Shown: one piece after another, positions 5,532 through 9,991 of the stretch
How positions within the stretch are numbered: position 1 is the stretch's first letter
Layout: each line of letters starts with the position of its first letter
Source: Bacillota bacterium
GTDB taxonomy: Bacteria > Bacillota > Clostridia > Tissierellales > Sporanaerobacteraceae
Assembly: GCA_029779375.1 (NCBI GenBank)
Contig: JAKPAR010000042.1
Location: 1 to 9,991, forward strand
Direction of reading: 5' to 3'
DNA length: 9,991 nt
Notes under the pieces: generated by a model
Told to the model about the DNA's origin: nothing
What the model saw: the letters and a program-made list of their open reading frames with translations, nothing else
Databases searched by the model: none
Position numbers and translations under genes: made by a program

Positions 5532-8500
5532 GTAAAGGGCAATTTTTCTTTTACTTCTTCTTTATTTAACCCAAGGTATTCAGCTATTACATCTCTAGCA
5601 ATAGGTCCTGCATATCCTCCACTTCCACCTTGGAACAACACTACAGCAACTGCAATTTCAGGATCTTCATAAGGTGCAAAAGCAACAAACCACGCAAAAT
5701 CGTCGTAGAAAGCACCTGTAGCAGGGTTTCTTCCGCTCTTTTGTGCTGTACCAGTTTTGGCAGCTACTGATATTGGAAAACCTGAAAAAGTACTTCTAGC
5801 AGTACCTTCTGTGACAACTTTTCTCATTCCCAATTTTAAATGTTCCAAATTTTCATAGTTATTTAATTGTATTCTCTCTTTATTTCTCTCTCCTTTATAT
5901 ACAGTTTTTGTATTGTCATAGTTTTTGATACTATCCACTAAACTTACATTGTGCTTATATCCTCCATTAGCTAATATGGCTATATAATTTGCCATTTGTA
6001 TTGGAGTATAAGCATTTTGTCCTTGACCTATAGAAATATTCAAAGTATCTGCTACACTCCATCCAGCTTGATTTAAATAAGAATATTTTATCTTATCAAC
6101 AAGTCCCTCACTTTCTCCATCTAGTTTTTTTTCAGGATCTATTCCCATCTTGTCCAATCGTCTAAATACTTCTCCCCTTGTAAGAGGTTCTTCATATTCC
6201 AGCCAACTGATTATTTCCTCTATATCTTTTTTAATTTCAGAATCCGATAAGGATACATCAGATTTCAAGTATTTTTTAAAATTTTGGTTTAGATATCTTT
6301 TCAAAGTAGCCTTTGCATTTGCAACCTTTCTTTCCGGATCTGGAACTCCACCATGAGCCTCACTAGGTATATCTATTTCTATTCCAGTTTTATCATTCAT
6401 ACCAAATTCTTTAGCCAATCGTACAATATCCTCAATATCTACTTTCATACCTAGTCCCTCTCCAGTTCGAGGATTTTTTCCAAGAGTCAATGAATAAAAA
6501 TAATAGTTACAAGAATCTTTAAGTGCATCATAAAGATTTTCTGCCCCATGAGTTCCCCTATGACTGTTCCAAATCCAACAACCAAATCTCTTAGTCCCGA
6601 TATCTACGTAACCCATATCTCTTATGGTCTTTGTAGGGCTAAAACCATTTTCAAGAGCCGCCAAACCCGTTATCATTTTAAATGTAGAACCAGGTTGAAT
6701 AGCAGTCTGTGTAGCAATATTGTAAAGTGGTCTTGGAGCCAGTGGATCTTCATCATTTTCTGGAAAAAGGCTAGCCCAATCAGCACTAGAAATACCTGTT
6801 GCAAATAAATTTGGATCATAAGAAGGATAGCTTGACATAGCCAATACTTCTCCTGTCTTTACATCAATTGCAACTACTGCTCCAGATGTTGCGTTTACAT
6901 AAGGCCTTCCTTCCTTTTTATTTGTCCCAAATTTATAATTCCCCCATTTGCTCTCATATACACCACCAACTCGAATTTGTTCAAGACCATATTTTAGAGA
7001 CTCATCAGCTACTTTCTGAAGATCAGAATCTATAGTCAAATATAAATTGTTTCCTGGTATAGCTTTTTTTTCATCTAAAACATTGATAGTATTTCCAAGA
7101 ACATCTACTTCAACTTTCTTTATCCCATCCTTGCCCTTGAGTTTATCTTCAAATTTTTCTTCAACTCCTGTCTTACCAATTAAATCATTTGGTGAATACT
7201 TCTTTTCATCAATATATTTTTTAATTTCATTTGGTTGAGATATCTTCCCTATATAACCTAGTATATGAGCTGCAGTGGTCCCCATTGGATAATATCTTAC
7301 TGGTTCAATTGAAACACTTACACCAGGAAGATCCATGCCACCTTCTTCAATTTTAGCTACTGTTGTATCTTTTATACCATAGGCAATATTTATTGGCTTA
7401 TAAGCCATATATCCTTGCTTACTCAATTGTTCATATATAAGTAACATAGACCTTATCTCATACTTACTCAATTTGTCACTTATCTTAAAATTATCTCTTA
7501 AAAAATTAAATGCTTTATCAACATCATAATCTTCAGGTATTTTAAATCTTTTATACCAATCTTTTTTATTGTTAATTGATACATATTCTAAATTTGATAC
7601 AGATATCTTAGGATTTATGCCATTTTCTAAGAGTATTTCCTGAGCAGTGCCTTTTATAGATTTGTCAGTAATCATAGCATTTATAGCCTTTGTCTTTTTA
7701 CCTTGTTCTATAAGACAATTTATAGGAGTAATCTCCTTAGATGATGACTTATCTACATATTTATAAACCACTCTTTTAGTTTCTTCATCAATTTCAAAAG
7801 TTACTGGACACTTCTCTCCACTTTCTTCAATTTTTCTAATGAGCACTTCTCCAGGTACAACTCTTTTTTTTACATTTCCTTTTTCATCTGTTTCTTCAAC
7901 CACTACTTCCAACAATTCCTTTATATTTGTCTCAAGTACAATATTCACAAAATCATCTTCGCCACTAGAATTCATAGTGATTCCGCTATAATTTCTCATA
8001 AGATTTCTTTTTTGCTCAATATATTCATCTTCATAAGTAAGAGAATATGGAACCATTTCTATATTATTTATAAAACCTCTGCTTCTTAAAAAATTGTAAG
8101 TTAATTCTCTAGAAATAGGGTGATCTATTATCTTTCTTACAATGCTTTTGTCATTATCTATAAGTCTTAAAAGTGCATCTTTAGGTTCTATATTGGGAGG
8201 CAAGTTGTTTTCTAACTTCCATTTATCTATATCTTTAGTTTCATCAAAAGATAGCAACACATTTTCCCCATTGAAATCAGTCAATATAGGCACCTCTAAA
8301 CCTTTATTCTGAAGAGCATGAATTGCTTTATTTACAGTCAAATATTGAAAATGTCCCTCATTATCCCTAACATAATAGGTATCTAATATTTCTTTCAGCA
8401 AATTGTTTTCAACTATAATATCTATAATCATATCTTCAGGATCAGACAAATCTCCTGAATATTCATTTTCATCTATATATTTAAATTTATTTAATTCAAT

Positions 8501-8848
8501 AGGAAATTCATCAATATAATCTACGCCATCTTCTTCAAGTAGTCTAACCAAATTTAAAATCACTTCATTTTTCTTTTTTTTATCCGTTATATTTAACTCA
8601 TCCTTAAGAATTTGAACAGTAAAGCTAGGCTTGTTTCCAGCAAGCAATCTCCCATATCTATCTCTAATCTCACCACGTGGAGCAGTTGTGGCAATTTCCT
8701 TAACCCTTTTGTTGTCGGACATCTCCCTATATTTATCTCCTTCAACTATAGTCAAAGTTGCCAATCTAAACAAAAGAACTACCAACATAGCTGATATAAC
8801 TATCATGATTATATTGTATCTATCCTTTAATTTCTCCAAAAATTTCAA
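5513..8848 (-). CDS. mrdA: Penicillin-binding protein 2 (class B transpeptidase), unusually long clostridial form
   Basis: PBP2 crosslinks lateral-wall peptidoglycan with the Rod complex. The product is 1111 residues, against roughly 600-700 in many bacteria. Order: a membrane anchor (about 12-34); the pedestal motif PRGEIRDRYGRLLA (57-70); a long non-catalytic region (about 85-475); the rest of the dimerisation domain with VRYYPMGTTAAHILGYIG (517-534) and LIGKTGVE (556-563); then the transpeptidase domain (about 655-1090). The catalytic motifs are intact: STFK (721-724, Ser721 nucleophile), SCN (779-781) and KTG (1031-1033). A second charged insertion (about 838-925) separates SCN from KTG. 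The start is TTG at 8848 with AGGAG nine bases upstream overlapping the mreD stop; the first ATG would fall inside the membrane segment. Long PBP2 forms with such insertions are known in Clostridia. Confidence 0.95.
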   Translation of the reverse strand: MKFLEKLKDRYNIIMIVISAMLVVLLFRLATLTIVEGDKYREMSDNKRVKEIATTAPRGEIRDRYGRLLAGNKPSFTVQILKDELNITDKKKKNEVILNLVRLLEEDGVDYIDEFPIELNKFKYIDENEYSGDLSDPEDMIIDIIVENNLLKEILDTYYVRDNEGHFQYLTVNKAIHALQNKGLEVPILTDFNGENVLLSFDETKDIDKWKLENNLPPNIEPKDALLRLIDNDKSIVRKIIDHPISRELTYNFLRSRGFINNIEMVPYSLTYEDEYIEQKRNLMRNYSGITMNSSGEDDFVNIVLETNIKELLEVVVEETDEKGNVKKRVVPGEVLIRKIEESGEKCPVTFEIDEETKRVVYKYVDKSSSKEITPINCLIEQGKKTKAINAMITDKSIKGTAQEILLENGINPKISVSNLEYVSINNKKDWYKRFKIPEDYDVDKAFNFLRDNFKISDKLSKYEIRSMLLIYEQLSKQGYMAYKPINIAYGIKDTTVAKIEEGGMDLPGVSVSIEPVRYYPMGTTAAHILGYIGKISQPNEIKKYIDEKKYSPNDLIGKTGVEEKFEDKLKGKDGIKKVEVDVLGNTINVLDEKKAIPGNNLYLTIDSDLQKVADESLKYGLEQIRVGGVYESKWGNYKFGTNKKEGRPYVNATSGAVVAIDVKTGEVLAMSSYPSYDPNLFATGISSADWASLFPENDEDPLAPRPLYNIATQTAIQPGSTFKMITGLAALENGFSPTKTIRDMGYVDIGTKRFGCWIWNSHRGTHGAENLYDALKDSCNYYFYSLTLGKNPRTGEGLGMKVDIEDIVRLAKEFGMNDKTGIEIDIPSEAHGGVPDPERKVANAKATLKRYLNQNFKKYLKSDVSLSDSEIKKDIEEIISWLEYEEPLTRGEVFRRLDKMGIDPEKKLDGESEGLVDKIKYSYLNQAGWSVADTLNISIGQGQNAYTPIQMANYIAILANGGYKHNVSLVDSIKNYDNTKTVYKGERNKERIQLNNYENLEHLKLGMRKVVTEGTARSTFSGFPISVAAKTGTAQKSGRNPATGAFYDDFAWFVAFAPYEDPEIAVAVVLFQGGSGGYAGPIARDVIAEYLGLNKEEVKEKLPFTTELAR

Positions 8849-8857
8849 AATACCTCA

Positions 8858-8862
8858 CTCCT
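8858..8862 (-). promoter_or_regulatory. mrdA: Ribosome binding site that supports the TTG start of mrdA
   Basis: AGGAG overlaps the TAG stop of mreD (TAGGAG) and ends nine bases before the TTG at 8848, indicating coupled translation of mreD and mrdA. Confidence 0.7.
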
Positions 8863-9361
8863 ATCTCCTTCCAAAACGTATAGAAGGGACTACAAAAATA
8901 TTAGAAAACCATTTATAAATAGGAATTGCTAAAATACTATTATACAATATTTCAATCAGTACAACATTCTTTAAAAAAAGTGGAAAATGAATTTTTATAC
9001 CAAGAAAATAGACAACTACAAAATACAATCCATGATAAACAATCGTGGAAATAGCAGTAAAAATAAAAGGAATAAATGAGCTCTCTTTATAAAATTTTTG
9101 CTCTATCATACCGACAAAATATCCAATAAAAAAATATACAAAAGCATTTGGACCTATAGTTGTACTAAAAATAATATCTTGAAGTAGTCCAGCCAGAACT
9201 CCTACTACTCCTCCAACCTTTTTGCCTTTCAAAATAGCTATACAAACTACTATTATCAAAGTAGTATTTGGTATGACGCCAAATATTCCCAAATATTGAA
9301 AAACCGTACTTTGCAATATGAAATTTGCTAAAACAATCATAAACATTATAAATCCTTGCAA
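8861..9361 (-). CDS. mreD: Rod shape-determining protein MreD
   Basis: MreD is an integral membrane subunit of the Rod complex that links MreC to PBP2/RodA. The 166-residue product is very hydrophobic, with about five to six membrane segments. It carries family-typical stretches near the N-terminus (LANFILQSTVFQYLGIFGVIPN, about 11-32) and in the middle (GLLQDIIFSTTIGPNAF, about 58-74). Length fits the family. The listed start is TTG at 9361, seven bases after AGAGGT. An ATG five codons later (9346) has AAGGA six bases upstream and is a real alternative, giving 161 residues. It lies 16 bases after mreC and 12 bases before mrdA, in a clear operon. Sequence conservation in MreD is low, so the call also rests on its place between mreC and mrdA. 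Confidence 0.92.
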   Translation of the reverse strand: MQGFIMFMIVLANFILQSTVFQYLGIFGVIPNTTLIIVVCIAILKGKKVGGVVGVLAGLLQDIIFSTTIGPNAFVYFFIGYFVGMIEQKFYKESSFIPFIFTAISTIVYHGLYFVVVYFLGIKIHFPLFLKNVVLIEILYNSILAIPIYKWFSNIFVVPSIRFGRR

Positions 9362-9377
9362 ATCATATACCTCTTTT

Positions 9378-9991
9378 CTATTTATTGGATATAATATAAA
9401 CTTTATAAATTTTTTTAAAATCGACAGCAGGAGTAATAGATATTTGTTTCATCAAATCCTCATCTTTTTTGACAACATCATTTATTTCCCCAATGTACAA
9501 ATCCTTAACAAACACTCCTCCAAGACCTGATGTAAATAGCTTGTCTCCCTTCACTACATCTGCCTTACTATCAAAAAGATATCCTTTCAATTCATTGTCA
9601 ATACTACCAGATATTATTCCCCCATCTTGAGTTCTTATAGTTTTAAAAGATATGTTGTTGGTTTCATCAACAATGGATACTACCTTTGCCCAATTATCTC
9701 CTACCTCAGCTACTCTACCTACTATACCTTCTTTAACAATATTTTGCTCAACTTCTACCCCTTGAATGACAGTATCACCTTTATTTATTCCATCTTTAAG
9801 ACCTTTGTCTATAATAAATCTGTCAAACCAATTTCCAGGCTCTTTCCCTATAACTTGAGCTTCTATTAAATTAAATTTAGTATTTCTTTTTAAATCTAGT
9901 TCATTTTTTAAAAAATCAGATTTAGCAATGATATCTTCATATCTCATATTTTCTTCTTCTAATTTTGCAATTTCTTTTTTCAATTCTTCAT
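9378..9991 (-). CDS. mreC: Rod shape-determining protein MreC, C-terminal part (runs off the right edge)
   Basis: MreC is a bitopic membrane protein whose extracytoplasmic domain forms filaments and activates PBP2 in the elongation complex. The frame is open to the right edge (codons before the TTG at 9983 read Glu-Glu), so the N-terminus, including the membrane anchor, is missing; about 204 codons are visible against about 280 in the family. The visible part starts in the coiled coil (KKEIAKLEEENMRYED) and continues into the two beta-barrel subdomains, with IGKEPGNWFDRFIIDKG, DGINKGDTVI, GIVGRVAEVGDNWAKVVSI, GGIISGS and GDKLFTSGLGGVFVKDLYIG. All of these are hallmarks of MreC. The TAG stop at 9380-9378 is 16 bases before the mreD start. 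mreB is expected just beyond the right edge. Confidence 0.95.
   Translation of the reverse strand, partial: EELKKEIAKLEEENMRYEDIIAKSDFLKNELDLKRNTKFNLIEAQVIGKEPGNWFDRFIIDKGLKDGINKGDTVIQGVEVEQNIVKEGIVGRVAEVGDNWAKVVSIVDETNNISFKTIRTQDGGIISGSIDNELKGYLFDSKADVVKGDKLFTSGLGGVFVKDLYIGEINDVVKKDEDLMKQISITPAVDFKKIYKVYIISNK

Noticed and set aside
6150..7238. Plus-strand open frames of 63-86 codons within mrdA
   Set aside because: They are antisense to a continuous, well-conserved PBP2 frame, have no supporting ribosome binding sites and show no recognisable domains.
8612..9869. Plus-strand open frames opposite the mrdA start, mreD and mreC
   Set aside because: They overlap conserved minus-strand coding sequence and have the Phe/Ile/Ser-rich composition of shadow frames. 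The hydrophobic look comes from AT-rich antisense codons.

Overview
The window is AT-rich chromosomal DNA, and every gene I can support lies on the minus strand. I see no tRNA, rRNA, CRISPR array, transposase or phage gene. The gene order (read right to left: mreC, mreD, mrdA, minC, minD, minE, then two flavin-related lipoprotein genes, a LytM/M23-type membrane protein and a TIGR03960-type B12/radical-SAM protein), the strong Shine-Dalgarno sequences, the frequent TTG starts and the very long PBP2 point to a low-GC Firmicute of the class Clostridia or Tissierellia. The finer placement (Tissierellia-like) is a guess from memory of gene order.

Layout in the direction of transcription. 9991-8861: the 3' part of mreC, which runs off the right edge, then mreD. 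8848-5513: mrdA, a 1111-residue class B penicillin-binding protein; its stop codon sits inside an intrinsic terminator. 5419-3679: a tight minC-minD-minE operon. 3678-3533: an intergenic region with a near-consensus sigma-A promoter and repeated, operator-like sequences. 3532-2669: a secreted lipoprotein with two FMN-binding domains. 2648-2622: a perfect palindromic terminator. 2601-1537: apbE, the FAD:protein FMN transferase. 1536-1478: a hairpin that overlaps the ribosome binding site of the next gene. 1477-806: a single-pass membrane protein with a degenerate M23/LytM domain, SpoIVFA-like, ended by a clean terminator. 699-1: the N-terminal 233 codons of a TIGR03960-type B12-binding radical SAM protein, open to the left edge.

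The right two thirds is a cell-shape and division-site cassette. MreC/MreD and PBP2 belong to the elongation machinery, and MinC/MinD/MinE position the division septum. The two genes after it form a self-contained extracytoplasmic flavinylation pair: ApbE is expected to attach FMN to threonines of the two SGAT motifs in the neighbouring lipoprotein. This resembles the PplA/FmnB pair of flavin-based extracellular electron transfer, but no quinone or NADH dehydrogenase component lies in the window. The most noteworthy signals are this redox pair with its own regulated-looking promoter inside a morphogenesis cluster, the Shine-Dalgarno-masking hairpin before the LytM gene, and the loss of expected catalytic residues in that LytM protein. 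Most of the window is conserved housekeeping, and I do not see evidence for a wholly new system.
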